Origin: Solilutibacter silvestris
Lineage (GTDB): Bacteria > Pseudomonadota > Gammaproteobacteria > Xanthomonadales > Xanthomonadaceae
Reading direction: 5' to 3'
DNA: 64,000 nt
Assembly: GCF_002895945.1 (NCBI RefSeq)
Contig: NZ_NPZB01000002.1
Coordinates: 124,001 to 188,000 of the forward strand
Shown here: positions 37,310-46,052 of the stretch, piece after piece
Position numbering within the stretch: position 1 is the stretch's first letter
Layout of the letters: each line of letters starts with the position of its first letter
The notes under the pieces: generated by a model
What the model saw: only the letters and a program-made list of their open reading frames with translations
Told to the model about the DNA's origin: nothing
Databases searched by the model: none
Program-made: the position numbers and the translations under genes

Positions 37310-38419
37310 TCAGTCCGCGCGCAACACCTGCAACACGGCGGATTCGTCGACGCCGGCGACCACGCGGGCATGGCCGATGCTGTCCCACAGGATGAAGCGC
37401 AGGCCATCGGCCGCAGCTTTCTTGTCGAGGCGCATGCGCGCCAGCAGCGCGTCGGCGTCGAGCCCGGCGGGGATGCGGATCGGCAGGCCGAAGCGCTTGA
37501 GCAAGGCGGTCAATCGCGTGGCGTCGTCCATCGTCGCCATGCCGAGCTGAGTCGACAGTCGCGCGGCCAGCACCATCCCGACCGCCACCGCTTCGCCGTG
37601 GTTGAGTCCGGCGCCCCATCCTCCATTTAGAGCCGCCTGTTCGGCCTCGATGGCGTGGGCGAAGGTATGGCCGAAGTTGAGCAGGGCGCGTTCGCCGTGT
37701 TCCAGCGGATCGCGTTCGGTGATCGCGGCCTTGTGCGTGCAGCTGCGGGCGATGGCGGCGGACAATGCCGTCGCGTCCATCGCCAGCAGCGCGTCGGCAT
37801 GCGCGTCCAGCCAGTCGATGAAAGCGCCATCGATGATCGCGCCGTACTTCACCACTTCGGCCAGTCCGGCGCGCAGTTCGCGCGGAGGCAAGGTGCGCAG
37901 GGTCGTGGTGTCGATGACGACGGCGCGCGGTGGATGGAAGGCGCCGACCAGGTTCTTCCCCTGCGGGATGTCGATCGCGGTCTTGCCGCCGACCGAGGAG
38001 TCGACCATCGCCAGCAGCGAGGTCGGCAGTTGCACGCAGTCGATGCCGCGCATCCAGCAGGCGGCGGCGAAGCCGGCCATGTCGCCGATCACGCCGCCAC
38101 CGAGCGCGAACACGCAGGCGTCGCGGGTGGCGCCGAGTGTCGCCAGTGCATCGATGACACGGGTGAAATTGTCGAAGGTCTTGGCGGCTTCGCCGGCGGG
38201 CAGCACCAAGATGTGGAGTTGCACGTTCGTGCATGCCGAACGCGATGCCGCAGCCACGGCCTCCGCATACAAGGGAGCGACGTGTTCATCGCTGACGATC
38301 AATGCATGGCGACCGCGGAATGTTTTCGCCAGCAACGCGCTATCGCCCAGCAGGCCATCGCCGATGTGGATGGCGTAGGGCTCGCCGCCGCCGACTTCGA
38401 CCGTTGTCGCAGCGATCAT
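37310..38419 (-). CDS. aroB: 3-Dehydroquinate synthase
   Basis: Second step of the shikimate pathway, converting DAHP to 3-dehydroquinate with NAD and a divalent metal. 369 residues. [40 protein letters not shown] and [12 protein letters not shown] carry the NAD site, catalytic lysine and metal-binding residues. It overlaps the end of aroK by four bases, as in many proteobacteria. Confidence 0.95.
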   Translation of the reverse strand: MIAATTVEVGGGEPYAIHIGDGLLGDSALLAKTFRGRHALIVSDEHVAPLYAEAVAAASRSACTNVQLHILVLPAGEAAKTFDNFTRVIDALATLGATRDACVFALGGGVIGDMAGFAAACWMRGIDCVQLPTSLLAMVDSSVGGKTAIDIPQGKNLVGAFHPPRAVVIDTTTLRTLPPRELRAGLAEVVKYGAIIDGAFIDWLDAHADALLAMDATALSAAIARSCTHKAAITERDPLEHGERALLNFGHTFAHAIEAEQAALNGGWGAGLNHGEAVAVGMVLAARLSTQLGMATMDDATRLTALLKRFGLPIRIPAGLDADALLARMRLDKKAAADGLRFILWDSIGHARVVAGVDESAVLQVLRAD

Positions 38420-38946
38420 GCCGCCGCCTCGTGTTGCTGCAACATCATCACCACCTGATCCGTGACTTCATCCACGTTCAAACCGCTGGTCTCCACCATG
38501 ATGTCGGCTGTTTCGCGATACAGCGGCGTGCGGATCGCATCGAGTTTCGCCAATGTCGCGGCGGGATCGTCGCCATGCAGCAACGGACGTTGTGCCCGCT
38601 CGTCACGCATGCGTTCCAGGCGCGTCGGCAGATCGGCCTGCAACCAGACCACGATCGCGTGTTTCTTCAGCAGGTCGCGGTTGCGCTCCGCCAGCACCAC
38701 GCCACCACCGGTCGCGATGACGGCCGACGTGTCCACCAGCACGTCGCGCAGTGCCGCGCATTCGAGTTCGCGAAATCGCGTCTCGCCGGCGCTGGCGAAG
38801 ATCGTGGCGATGGACTGGCGGGCCCGCTGTTCCACCTCGGTATCGAGATCGAGACAGGGCCGGTCAAGCCGCCGTGCCAGTTGCTCGGCCACGCGGCTCT
38901 TGCCACTGCCCATGGGGCCGATGAATGCGATGGGACGATGCTGCAT
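38416..38946 (-). CDS. aroK: Shikimate kinase
   Basis: Phosphorylates shikimate at the 3-OH using ATP. 176 residues with P-loop GPMGSGKS at 10-17, the shikimate-binding DLDTEVE and FRELE segments, and VIATGGGVV. First gene of the aroK-aroB-WGR-hemE unit; AroK/AroB coupling is by a four-base overlap. The start at 38946 has TAGCAT exactly six bases upstream and no Shine-Dalgarno sequence. Confidence 0.95.
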   Translation of the reverse strand: MQHRPIAFIGPMGSGKSRVAEQLARRLDRPCLDLDTEVEQRARQSIATIFASAGETRFRELECAALRDVLVDTSAVIATGGGVVLAERNRDLLKKHAIVVWLQADLPTRLERMRDERAQRPLLHGDDPAATLAKLDAIRTPLYRETADIMVETSGLNVDEVTDQVVMMLQQHEAAA

Positions 38947-38952
38947 GGCGAC

Positions 38953-38958
38953 ATGCTA
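38953..38958 (-). promoter_or_regulatory. -10 box for leaderless aroK
   Basis: TAGCAT, then six bases, then ATG at 38946 on the minus strand. Confidence 0.4.
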
Positions 38959-39053
38959 TCAGGCGCATCTGCAGCGCCGGCGCCCACGCCGTGCTAACGC
39001 GTCATGGCCTACGGTCGGGAACCCGTTCCACCACCCCAACCAAGGGCACCGAC

Positions 39054-39257
39054 ATGAGCATCGCCAAGGTCATCGAAATCACTTCCTCATCCAAGAAAGG
39101 CATCGAGGACGCCGTCCAGTCCGGGCTGACCAAGACCGGCAAGACCGTCAAGAACATCCAGGGCGCCTGGGTCAACGAAATCAAGGTGGTGACCAAGCCG
39201 AACGGCAGCGTGACCGAGTGGCGGGTGAACATGAAGGTCAGTTTCATCGTCGACTGA
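39054..39257 (+). CDS. Dodecin family flavin-binding protein
   Basis: A 67-residue protein of the dodecin family, which assembles into hollow dodecamers storing flavin (or, in some, CoA). The conserved MSIAKVIEITSSSKKGIEDA opening, NIQGAWV and the C-terminal strand WRVNMKVSFIVD match the family along their full length. AAGGG lies upstream of the ATG. It is monocistronic by position, between divergent aroK and pdxH. Confidence 0.92.
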   Translation: MSIAKVIEITSSSKKGIEDAVQSGLTKTGKTVKNIQGAWVNEIKVVTKPNGSVTEWRVNMKVSFIVD

Positions 39258-39278
39258 GCAACGTCGCGGGCGCTGCGC

Positions 39279-39284
39279 CACAAT
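39279..39284 (+). promoter_or_regulatory. Possible -10 box for leaderless pdxH
   Basis: CACAAT six bases before the ATG at 39291; a weaker match to the TANNNT pattern than the others. Confidence 0.2.
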
Positions 39285-39290
39285 GTGGGG

Positions 39291-39887
39291 ATGAACGATC
39301 TCCACGCCGAAGCGCTCGCCACCTTCGATCGCCTGTTCGCCGAAGCCGGTGCGGCCGGCGAACCCGATCCCACCGCGATGGCCGTCGCCACCGCCGCACT
39401 CGACGGCCGGCCATCACTGCGAATGGTGTTGCTGAAGGCGCACGACGAACGCGGCTTCGTGTTCTACACCCACCTCGACGGTCGCAAGGGCCTGGAATTG
39501 CAGGCCAATCCGCATGCAGCGCTGTTGTTCTTCTGGCCGCGGGTGCGCGACGCGGTGCAGGTGCGCATCGAAGGATCGGTCGAACTGGTCGGCGACGCGC
39601 AGGCCGATGCCTATTTCGCCAGCCGTCCGCGCGACAGCCAGCTCGGTGCGTGGGCGTCGCGGCAATCGCAGCCGCTGGCCGACCGCGACGAGTTCGAGCA
39701 ACGTTTCGAGCAGGCGCAAGCCGAATTCGCCGGGCGCGATGTGCCGCGTCCGCCGCGCTGGACCGGATTCCGTGTGCGGCCCGAGCGCATCGAGTTCTGG
39801 TACGGCGCCGAATACCGCCTGCACCGCCGCGATGTCTATGTGGCCGATCGTTGCGGCGACTGGCATCGCGAGCAGTTGTACCCATGA
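39291..39887 (+). CDS. pdxH: Pyridoxamine 5'-phosphate oxidase
   Basis: FMN enzyme producing pyridoxal 5'-phosphate from PNP or PMP. 198 residues. Conserved blocks: SLRMVLLKAHDERGFVFYTH, GRKGLEL, FFWPRVRDAVQVRIEG (FMN site), QSQPLADRDE and the C-terminal WYGAEYRLHRRDVY. A GTG two codons upstream (39285) is an alternative start. Ten bases separate it from the acetyltransferase gene, so pdxH, the acetyltransferase and the BtuF-like gene form one likely operon. Confidence 0.94.
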   Translation: MNDLHAEALATFDRLFAEAGAAGEPDPTAMAVATAALDGRPSLRMVLLKAHDERGFVFYTHLDGRKGLELQANPHAALLFFWPRVRDAVQVRIEGSVELVGDAQADAYFASRPRDSQLGAWASRQSQPLADRDEFEQRFEQAQAEFAGRDVPRPPRWTGFRVRPERIEFWYGAEYRLHRRDVYVADRCGDWHREQLYP

Positions 39888-39897
39888 GTGAAAGCCG

Positions 39898-40362
39898 GTG
39901 AGCGACGGCTGGACCCTGCGCCCGGCAACGCCCGCGGACTTCGCCGCCTGGGGTGCGTTGCGCGCGCGACTGTGGGATGACAGCGCCGACATCGTGGCGG
40001 AACACGATGACATGCGCACGGCGATCGATCCCGCGCGTCCGGCGACGACATTTCTCGCGGTGGATCACGACGGACGACCGTTCGGCTTCATCGAAGTCGC
40101 GATCCGCCACGACTATGTCAACGGATCGGAATCATCACCGGTCGGCTTCATCGAAGGCTGGTATGTCGAGGATGGCTGGCAAGGTCGCGGCATCGGTCGT
40201 GCGCTGGTCGATGCCGCCGCCGCGTGGACACGCGCGCGGGGCCGCGACGAGTTGTGTTCCGATGCGATGCTCGATGCCGATGAATCGCACGCGGCGCACC
40301 GCGCCTGCGGATTCGAGGAAACCGAGCGCGTGGTGTATTTCCGCAAACCGGTGACAGGATGA
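39898..40362 (+). CDS. Aminoglycoside 6'-N-acetyltransferase-like GNAT protein
   Basis: A 154-residue GNAT acetyltransferase. The acetyl-CoA loop is QGRGIGRA at 95-102. The middle and end (RHDYVNGSESSPVGF at 70-84, EGWYV, HRACGFEETERVVYF) match, almost residue for residue as I remember it, AAC(6')-Iz of Stenotrophomonas maltophilia, which acetylates the 6'-amine of tobramycin, amikacin and related drugs. It is therefore a plausible intrinsic resistance gene, though its natural substrate may differ. GTG start at 39898. It shares codon style with its neighbours and no mobile DNA is adjacent, which points to a resident gene. The next gene overlaps by four bases. Confidence 0.85.
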   Translation: MSDGWTLRPATPADFAAWGALRARLWDDSADIVAEHDDMRTAIDPARPATTFLAVDHDGRPFGFIEVAIRHDYVNGSESSPVGFIEGWYVEDGWQGRGIGRALVDAAAAWTRARGRDELCSDAMLDADESHAAHRACGFEETERVVYFRKPVTG

Positions 40363-41153
40363 TCGGTCCGCGTCGCATCGTCTGCCTGACGGAAGAGCCG
40401 ACCGAAGTGCTGTACGCGCTCGGCGCGGAGGATCGTATCGTCGGCATCAGCGGCTTTACCGTGCGACCGCCACGGGCGCGCAAGGAGAAGCCGAAGGTCA
40501 GCGCCTTCACCAGCGCCAAGATCGACGAGATCCTGAAGTTGCAGCCGGATTTCGTGGTCGGCTTTTCCGACATCCAGGCCGATATCGCCGCCGAACTGGT
40601 GCGACGTGGCGTGGAGGTGTGGATTTCCAACCATCGCAGCGTCGACGGCATCATCGATTACGTCCGCCGCCTCGGTGCGCTGGTCGGCGTGGCCGAGCAG
40701 GCGAACGAGTACGCCGATGGATTGCAGCGCGGGCTGGATGCGATCGCCAATCGATCAGCAAAGTTGTCGCGGCGTCCGCGCGTGTATTTCGAGGAATGGG
40801 ATGAGCCGCCGATCAGCGGCATTCGCTGGGTCAGTGAGTTGATCGCGATTGCCGGCGGCGACGATATTTTCCCGGAACGCGCCATCGAACCATTGGCGAA
40901 GCAGCGCATTCTCGAGGATCCGTTGGAAGTGGCGCGGCGTGCACCGGACATCATTTTCGGCAGTTGGTGCGGCAAGCGTTTCCGACCGGAGAAGGTCGCG
41001 CAGCGGCCCGGATGGAAGGACATTCCGGCGGTGCGCGATGGCGAACTGCACGAGGTAAAGTCGCCACGCATCCTGCAACCGGGGCCGGCTGCGCTCAGTG
41101 ATGGCGTGGCGGATATCGCCGCGATCATTCAGCGCTGGGCGGGGCGGGATTAG
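40359..41153 (+). CDS. BtuF-like cobalamin/metal-chelate binding protein
   Basis: A 264-residue two-lobe protein of the periplasmic-binding type used for vitamin B12 and siderophores (BtuF/FepB fold): RIVCLTEEPTEVLYALGAEDRIVG opening, KIDEILKLQPDFVVGFSDIQ, and GWKDIPAVRDGELHEV near the end. Unlike true transport components it starts at the fold with no signal peptide, and no permease or ATPase genes are adjacent. It may be cytoplasmic or tethered by other means. The ligand is not established. The start overlaps the previous stop (ATGA). Confidence 0.75.
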   Translation: MIGPRRIVCLTEEPTEVLYALGAEDRIVGISGFTVRPPRARKEKPKVSAFTSAKIDEILKLQPDFVVGFSDIQADIAAELVRRGVEVWISNHRSVDGIIDYVRRLGALVGVAEQANEYADGLQRGLDAIANRSAKLSRRPRVYFEEWDEPPISGIRWVSELIAIAGGDDIFPERAIEPLAKQRILEDPLEVARRAPDIIFGSWCGKRFRPEKVAQRPGWKDIPAVRDGELHEVKSPRILQPGPAALSDGVADIAAIIQRWAGRD

Positions 41154-41165
41154 TGCAGAGCCTCG

Positions 41166-41543
41166 CACGCGCTGGCTGGCGTGGCCGGTCAGACCCGATG
41201 CGCGGGACGCCGTGAATACATCCATGTAGGCTCGACTCGGCATCCTGCCTCGTATGCCCGCGCATCAGGCAGACCGCCCACTTGCCGCGCGCGTGTTGTG
41301 GCGGCTCGCGAAAGAGCAACTGCACGTGCATGTTGTGACTTCATCGGAACGACGAAACGCTGCCCGCCCGGCAGCGCCTGCGCGGTGTGTCCCTATGGCC
41401 GACCATTCCGCCGCATGGATGCGGCGGCTGAGCCTCCATGGATGGATTCACGGCGTGTCGGCCAGAGGGACACCCAAGCGGGCGCACGCCGGGCGCGATA
41501 AAGCCGACTTCGTATCGTTCGGGACGCGCCCAGCCAGCGCGTG
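41166..41543. repeat. Dispersed intergenic palindromic repeat, copy 2
   Basis: Most of the 430-base gene-free gap 41154-41583. Nested inverted repeats: outer CACGCGCTGGCTG (41166-41178) with its exact complement at 41531-41543; next a 23-base arm at 41210-41232 paired with 41431-41453 (two mismatches); and a perfect 9-bp hairpin at 41408-41427. The 42 bases 41394-41435 are identical to 939-980 of copy 1. The central 160 bases differ between copies. No transposase is present. Open frames here are by-products. Confidence 0.8.
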
Positions 41544-41583
41544 GGAGGAGCTCCGGCCATACCAGCCCGCGCGAGCCGAGGAT

Positions 41584-42063
41584 TCAGCGCGGCAACAAAT
41601 CCTGCGTGAACGCCATCGTCGCAGTCGCGCTGCCTTTGCGCGCATCGATCTTGAACTGCACGCTGGCCGGCGGCTTCGCCGACACCACCGCGATGTAGTC
41701 CGTCATTCCATTCGTGGTGATCGCCCGCAACGACAGCGGCGCAGGTGCATCCGGCAACACCGCCGACTGCGCCGTGAGCTGCACCGCATTGGCGGGGACG
41801 CCATCGCCATGACTGTCGCGCACCGTCACCAGCAGCAACAGCGCATCACCATCGACGGGAATTCCGTAACGACTCGCGGTAATCGTATTGAGCCGTGCGG
41901 TTGGCGCTGCCGAAGCATGCACCACCACGCCATCGACATTCGCTTCCGCCGATGCATTTGCATTCGCGTTCGTCGTCGCTGCGCTGGCCTGCGTGGAAGG
42001 GTGGCCGCCACTGCACGCAGCAAGTACCAGCAACGAGGTGGTTAGGAAGATGCGCGCGATCAT
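41584..42063 (-). CDS. Lipoprotein, DUF4426-like
   Basis: A 159-residue lipoprotein: signal peptide with lipobox LAAC (Cys17), then a low-complexity Ala/Asn/Ser linker (about 20-45) and a compact beta domain (ALLLLVTVRDSHGDGVPANAVQLTAQ) similar in outline to DUF4426 proteins, which in pseudomonads lie near yggS-proC. The role is unknown. Its ATG overlaps the proC stop (ATGA), so it is the third gene of the yggS-proC operon. Confidence 0.7.
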   Translation of the reverse strand: MIARIFLTTSLLVLAACSGGHPSTQASAATTNANANASAEANVDGVVVHASAAPTARLNTITASRYGIPVDGDALLLLVTVRDSHGDGVPANAVQLTAQSAVLPDAPAPLSLRAITTNGMTDYIAVVSAKPPASVQFKIDARKGSATATMAFTQDLLPR

Positions 42064-42893
42064 GTCGGCTCCTCATCATTGGCTGCCGACAACTCGGCGC
42101 CACGAATGCGTGCGGCGTGGATGGCGTCTTTCACCAGTGCACGGAATCCGCCTGCTTCGAAAGTGTTGATCGCTGCTTCGGTGGTGCCCTTGGGCGAGGT
42201 CACGCGCTGGCGCAATTCCGCGGCGGTTTCGCGGCTTTCGTCGAGCATGCGTGCTGCGCCAAACAATGTCTGCGCGACCAGTACGCTCGCCTGTCCGGCG
42301 CTCAATCCTTCCGCTTCGCCGGCGGCCTGCATCGCTTCAGCGAGCAGGAACAGATAGGCCGGGCCACTGCCGGAAACAGCGGTGACCGCGTCCATCAACG
42401 CTTCGTCTTCCAGCCAGATCGTCGGGCCGGCGGCGCGCAGCAGTGCATCGGCCTGCGCGTGCTGCTCCTTCGTCACCTCCGCATTGGCGTACAACCCGGT
42501 GATGCCGGCACGCAACAATGCCGGCGTATTGGGCATTGCACGCACGATCGGCAGCGCCGTGCCGAACCAGCGTGTGAGTTGTGCGCTGGTGATGCCGGCG
42601 GCGATCGAGACCACGAGCGGGCGTCGCGTCGATGCGGTCGTTGCAAGATCGCGGCAAACCTCGGGCATTACCTGCGGCTTGACCGCCAGCATCCAGATCG
42701 CCGCATGTTTTGCCGCCGCTTCGGCGGACTCGTGCACATGCACGGCGAAATCGCGGCGTAACGCCTCGCGCAGCTCGGCCATTGGTTCGGCAACGTGGAT
42801 GGAAGCGGGATCACGGCCCTGCGCAATCAATCCGCCAATCAGGCTGCGCGCCATGTTGCCGCCGCCGATGAACGCAAGAGATAAAGTGGGCAT
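42060..42893 (-). CDS. proC: Pyrroline-5-carboxylate reductase
   Basis: Last step of proline synthesis, NAD(P)H-dependent reduction of P5C. 277 residues; Rossmann motif FIGGGNMARSL at the N-terminus, AVKPQVM, MPNTPALL and the signature SGSGPAYLF. GGAG lies upstream of the ATG at 42893, which is preferred to the frame's first codon at 42914 inside yggS. Confidence 0.95.
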   Translation of the reverse strand: MPTLSLAFIGGGNMARSLIGGLIAQGRDPASIHVAEPMAELREALRRDFAVHVHESAEAAAKHAAIWMLAVKPQVMPEVCRDLATTASTRRPLVVSIAAGITSAQLTRWFGTALPIVRAMPNTPALLRAGITGLYANAEVTKEQHAQADALLRAAGPTIWLEDEALMDAVTAVSGSGPAYLFLLAEAMQAAGEAEGLSAGQASVLVAQTLFGAARMLDESRETAAELRQRVTSPKGTTEAAINTFEAGGFRALVKDAIHAARIRGAELSAANDEEPT

Positions 42894-42910
42894 GGTGGCT
42901 CCAGTGGCTC

Positions 42911-43609
42911 TCAATGGTCCGAGTGTGAACGATTTTCCCGTTGCCCGAACAGCGCCGTGCCGATCCGCACCATGGTCGAACCTTCCGCGATCGCCAGTTC
43001 GGCATCGTCGCTCATGCCCAGTGAAAGCGTGTCCATGCCGGGATGCGCGACTTTCAATTGGTCGAACAACGCGCGCATGCGCCGGAACGCCGTGCGACGC
43101 ACTTCAAGGTCAGGGTGAGGCGCCGGAATCGCCATCAATCCACGCAGTCTGAGGTTCGGGTGCGTGGCGATGGCCGAGCACAGCGCTTCGGCTTCATCGA
43201 TGCGGCAGCCGGACTTGCTCGTTTCATCATCCACATTGACCTGCACCAGCACGTTGAGCGGCGGTAGGTCGGCCGGGCGTTCGCGGGTGAGGGCATCGAC
43301 CAGTCGTTGCCGATCGACCGACTGCACCCAGTCGAAGTGGCGGGCGGCCTCGCGCGCCTTGTTGGTCTGGAGATGGCCAATCAGATGCCACTCGATGTCG
43401 CGGTCGGCCAGTTCGCGCTGCTTGGCCATGGCTTCCTGCACGTAGTTCTCGCCGAACGCCCGTTGCCCGGCGTCACGCAGGGCGGCGATAGCCGCCACCG
43501 GTTGGAATTTGCTCACCGCCAGCAGGCGCGGCAGCCGTTGCCCTTGGCGGCCTGCGGCGGCCTGCAAACTGGCGAGAAGATCGTGGTGACGCTGTTCAAT
43601 TGTCGACAT
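42911..43609 (-). CDS. yggS: PLP homeostasis protein YggS
   Basis: PLP-binding protein without known enzymatic activity that buffers vitamin B6 pools. 232 residues; the PLP lysine is Lys34 in AVSKFQP. FGENYVQE, WHLIGHLQTNK and LSLGMSDD are family signatures. First gene of yggS-proC-lipoprotein, divergent from pilT across 84 bases. Confidence 0.95.
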   Translation of the reverse strand: MSTIEQRHHDLLASLQAAAGRQGQRLPRLLAVSKFQPVAAIAALRDAGQRAFGENYVQEAMAKQRELADRDIEWHLIGHLQTNKAREAARHFDWVQSVDRQRLVDALTRERPADLPPLNVLVQVNVDDETSKSGCRIDEAEALCSAIATHPNLRLRGLMAIPAPHPDLEVRRTAFRRMRALFDQLKVAHPGMDTLSLGMSDDAELAIAEGSTMVRIGTALFGQRENRSHSDH

Positions 43610-43693
43610 GTGAAGTTTTCGTCAAGACGGGGTAGCATGCCGGAAGCCGGGGCCCCGACATGGTGCCCCCATTCGCAACCTGTGGGGAATGGG

Positions 43694-44731
43694 ATGGATA
43701 TTGCCGAGCTGTTGGCGTTTTCGGTCAAGAACAAGGCGTCCGACCTGCATTTGTCGGCCGGCCTGCCGCCGATGATCCGTGTCGACGGTGACGTCCGCCG
43801 CATCAACATCCCGCCGCTGGAACACAAGCAAGTGCATGCGCTGATGTACGACATCATGTCGGACAAGCAGCGCCGCGATTACGAAGAGTTCCTCGAAACC
43901 GACTTCTCCTTCGAGATCCCGGGGCTGGCGCGTTTCCGCGTCAACGCCTTCACCCAGAACCGCGGCGCGGCCGGCGTGTTCCGCACCATTCCCTCGGAAG
44001 TGCTGAGCCTGGACCAGCTTGGTTGCCCGCCGATCTTCCGTGAACTGATCGAACAGCCGCAGGGCCTGATCCTGGTGACAGGGCCGACCGGTTCCGGCAA
44101 GTCGACGACGCTGGCGGCGATGGTCGATCACATCAACAAGAACGAATACGGCCACATCCTCTCGGTCGAGGATCCGATCGAATTCGTCCACCAGTCGCAG
44201 AAGTGCCTGATCAACCAGCGCGAAGTGCATCGTGATACCCACGGCTTCAACGAGGCGCTGCGTTCGGCGTTGCGTGAAGATCCCGACTACATCCTGGTCG
44301 GCGAGTTGCGCGATCTCGAAACCATCCGCCTGGCGCTGACCGCGGCGGAGACCGGGCACCTGGTGTTCGCCACCCTGCATACGTCCAGCGCGGCCAAGAC
44401 CATCGACCGCATCATCGACGTGTTCCCCGCCGGTGAAAAACCGATGGTGCGCTCGATGCTGTCGGAATCGCTGCGTGCGGTGATCTCGCAATCGCTGTTG
44501 AAGAAAGTTGGTGGCGGGCGTGTTGCCGCGCACGAGATCATGGTCGGCGTGCCGGCCATCCGCAACCTGATCCGCGAGGACAAGGTGGCGCAGATGTACT
44601 CGTCGATCCAGACTGGCCAGGCGCAAGGCATGCAGACGCTCGACCAGTGCCTGCAGGACCTGGTCAAGCGCAACATCGTGCCGCGCATGCAAGCGCGCGA
44701 GTACGCCAAGGACAAGAAGATTTTCGATTGA
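43694..44731 (+). CDS. pilT: Type IV pilus retraction ATPase PilT
   Basis: Hexameric cytoplasmic ATPase powering pilus retraction and twitching motility. 345 residues, the usual length. Walker A GPTGSGKS at 130-137, Asp box and His box in SVEDPIEFVHQ and TLHTSSAAKTIDRI, and AIRNLIRE, the PilT-specific motif. The start at 43694 with GGGGA upstream gives the exact family N-terminus MDIAELLAFSVKNKASDLHL; a longer open frame through the divergent promoter region is rejected. Followed after 50 bases by pilU. Confidence 0.96.
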   Translation: MDIAELLAFSVKNKASDLHLSAGLPPMIRVDGDVRRINIPPLEHKQVHALMYDIMSDKQRRDYEEFLETDFSFEIPGLARFRVNAFTQNRGAAGVFRTIPSEVLSLDQLGCPPIFRELIEQPQGLILVTGPTGSGKSTTLAAMVDHINKNEYGHILSVEDPIEFVHQSQKCLINQREVHRDTHGFNEALRSALREDPDYILVGELRDLETIRLALTAAETGHLVFATLHTSSAAKTIDRIIDVFPAGEKPMVRSMLSESLRAVISQSLLKKVGGGRVAAHEIMVGVPAIRNLIREDKVAQMYSSIQTGQAQGMQTLDQCLQDLVKRNIVPRMQAREYAKDKKIFD

Positions 44732-44781
44732 TGTATCCCTAGCGTCGCGCGTGAGCGCGGCGTGCCGACGGAGCTCCCCCG

Positions 44782-45918
44782 ATGCCCACTACTCCGACCG
44801 ACCTGACCAATTTCCTCCGCCTGATGGCACAGCAGCGCGCGTCCGACCTGTTCATCACTGCGGGCATGGCCCCGGCGATGAAGGTCGCCGGCAAGCTGCA
44901 GCCGGTCGGCCAGGAACCGCTGACGCCGCAGGAAAGCCGCGACCTGGTGCTGTCGGTGATGAATCCGATGCAGCGCGAGGAATTCGAGAAGACCCACGAA
45001 TGCAACTTCGCGATCGGCCTGGCCGGGGTGGGGCGCTTCCGCGTGTCGTCGTTCTTCCAGCGCAACCAGGTCGGCATGGTCCTGCGCCGGATCGAGATGA
45101 AGATCCCGACCATCGAGGAACTCAACCTGCCGCCGGTGATGAAGACGCTGGCGATGACCAAGCGCGGCATCGTGCTGTTCGTTGGCGCGACCGGTTCCGG
45201 CAAATCGACGTCGCTGGCGGCGCTGGTCGGTTATCGCAACAAGAATTCCTCGGGCCACATCATCACCATCGAGGACCCGATCGAATTCGTGCATCGCCAC
45301 GAGGGCTGCATCATCACCCAGCGCGAAGTGGGCGTGGACACCGACAGTTGGGAGAACGCGCTGAAGAACACCCTGCGCCAGGCCCCCGACGTCATCATGA
45401 TCGGCGAAGTACGCACCCGCGAGGGCATGGATCATGCGATTGCCTTCGCCGAGACCGGCCATCTGGTGCTGTGCACCCTGCATGCCAACAACGCCAACCA
45501 GGCGATGGATCGCATCATCAACTTTTTCCCGGAAGAACGCCGCCAGCAATTGCTGATGGACCTGTCGCTGAACCTCAAGGGCGTGGTCGCGCAGCAACTG
45601 GTGCCGACGGTCGATGGCAAGGGCCGGCGCGCGGCGCTGGAAATCCTGCTCGGCACGCCGCTGGTGCAGGACTACCTGCGCGATGGCGAGATCCACAAGC
45701 TGAAGGAAGTGATGAAGGATTCGACCCAGCAGGGCATGAAGACCTTCGACCAGGCGCTGTTCGAGCTCTACCAGGGCGGCCACATTAGCTACGAGGACGC
45801 GCTGCGCTTCGCCGATTCGCAGAACGAGGTGCGCCTCAAGATCAAGCTGGCGCAGGGCGGCGATGCCAAGACGCTGGCGCAGGGGCTAGATGGAGTCGAA
45901 ATCTCCGAAGTCCGCTGA
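44782..45918 (+). CDS. pilU: Type IV pilus ATPase PilU
   Basis: PilT paralogue that assists retraction under load. 378 residues; Walker A GATGSGKST at 135-143, TIEDPIEFVHR, and TLHANNANQAMDRI. The opening LTNFLRLMAQQRASDLFITAG and the extended C-terminus distinguish PilU from PilT. It forms the canonical pilT-pilU pair. Its stop codon lies within the left arm of a nested palindrome. Confidence 0.95.
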   Translation: MPTTPTDLTNFLRLMAQQRASDLFITAGMAPAMKVAGKLQPVGQEPLTPQESRDLVLSVMNPMQREEFEKTHECNFAIGLAGVGRFRVSSFFQRNQVGMVLRRIEMKIPTIEELNLPPVMKTLAMTKRGIVLFVGATGSGKSTSLAALVGYRNKNSSGHIITIEDPIEFVHRHEGCIITQREVGVDTDSWENALKNTLRQAPDVIMIGEVRTREGMDHAIAFAETGHLVLCTLHANNANQAMDRIINFFPEERRQQLLMDLSLNLKGVVAQQLVPTVDGKGRRAALEILLGTPLVQDYLRDGEIHKLKEVMKDSTQQGMKTFDQALFELYQGGHISYEDALRFADSQNEVRLKIKLAQGGDAKTLAQGLDGVEISEVR

Positions 45919-46011
45919 CCATTTGGGCGCACTGCGGCGTCATCGTCCTTGCCAAGGCTCACGGCCTTGGCGGCGTCCTCTTCCTTGCATTGCACCCAAA
46001 TGGCCTAGCGG
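45912..46011. repeat. Nested palindromic element between pilU and algH
   Basis: Outer arms 45912-45931 and 45991-46011 are inverted copies (core CCATTTGGG/CCCAAATGG, one gap and a few mismatches). They enclose a perfect hairpin GCCAAGGC/GCCTTGGC at 45951-45971. The element takes in the last codons and stop of pilU and fills most of the 134-base gap. It has no T-tract, so it is not a standard terminator, though it could protect or end the pilU transcript. Confidence 0.65.
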
Positions 46012-46040
46012 ATTGCCAAGCGAGGATCAGCCCGAGGCAC

Positions 46041-46046
46041 TAGAAT
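46041..46046 (+). promoter_or_regulatory. -10 box for leaderless algH operon
   Basis: TAGAAT, six bases, ATG at 46053. No Shine-Dalgarno sequence; no -35 at normal spacing. Confidence 0.45.
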
Positions 46047-46052
46047 GGGGCC

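Noticed and set aside
41181-41698. Several short open frames in the 41.2-41.6 kb gap
   Set aside because: They read across the inverted-repeat element, and near-identical frames occur in the other copy; no codon bias or ribosome site.
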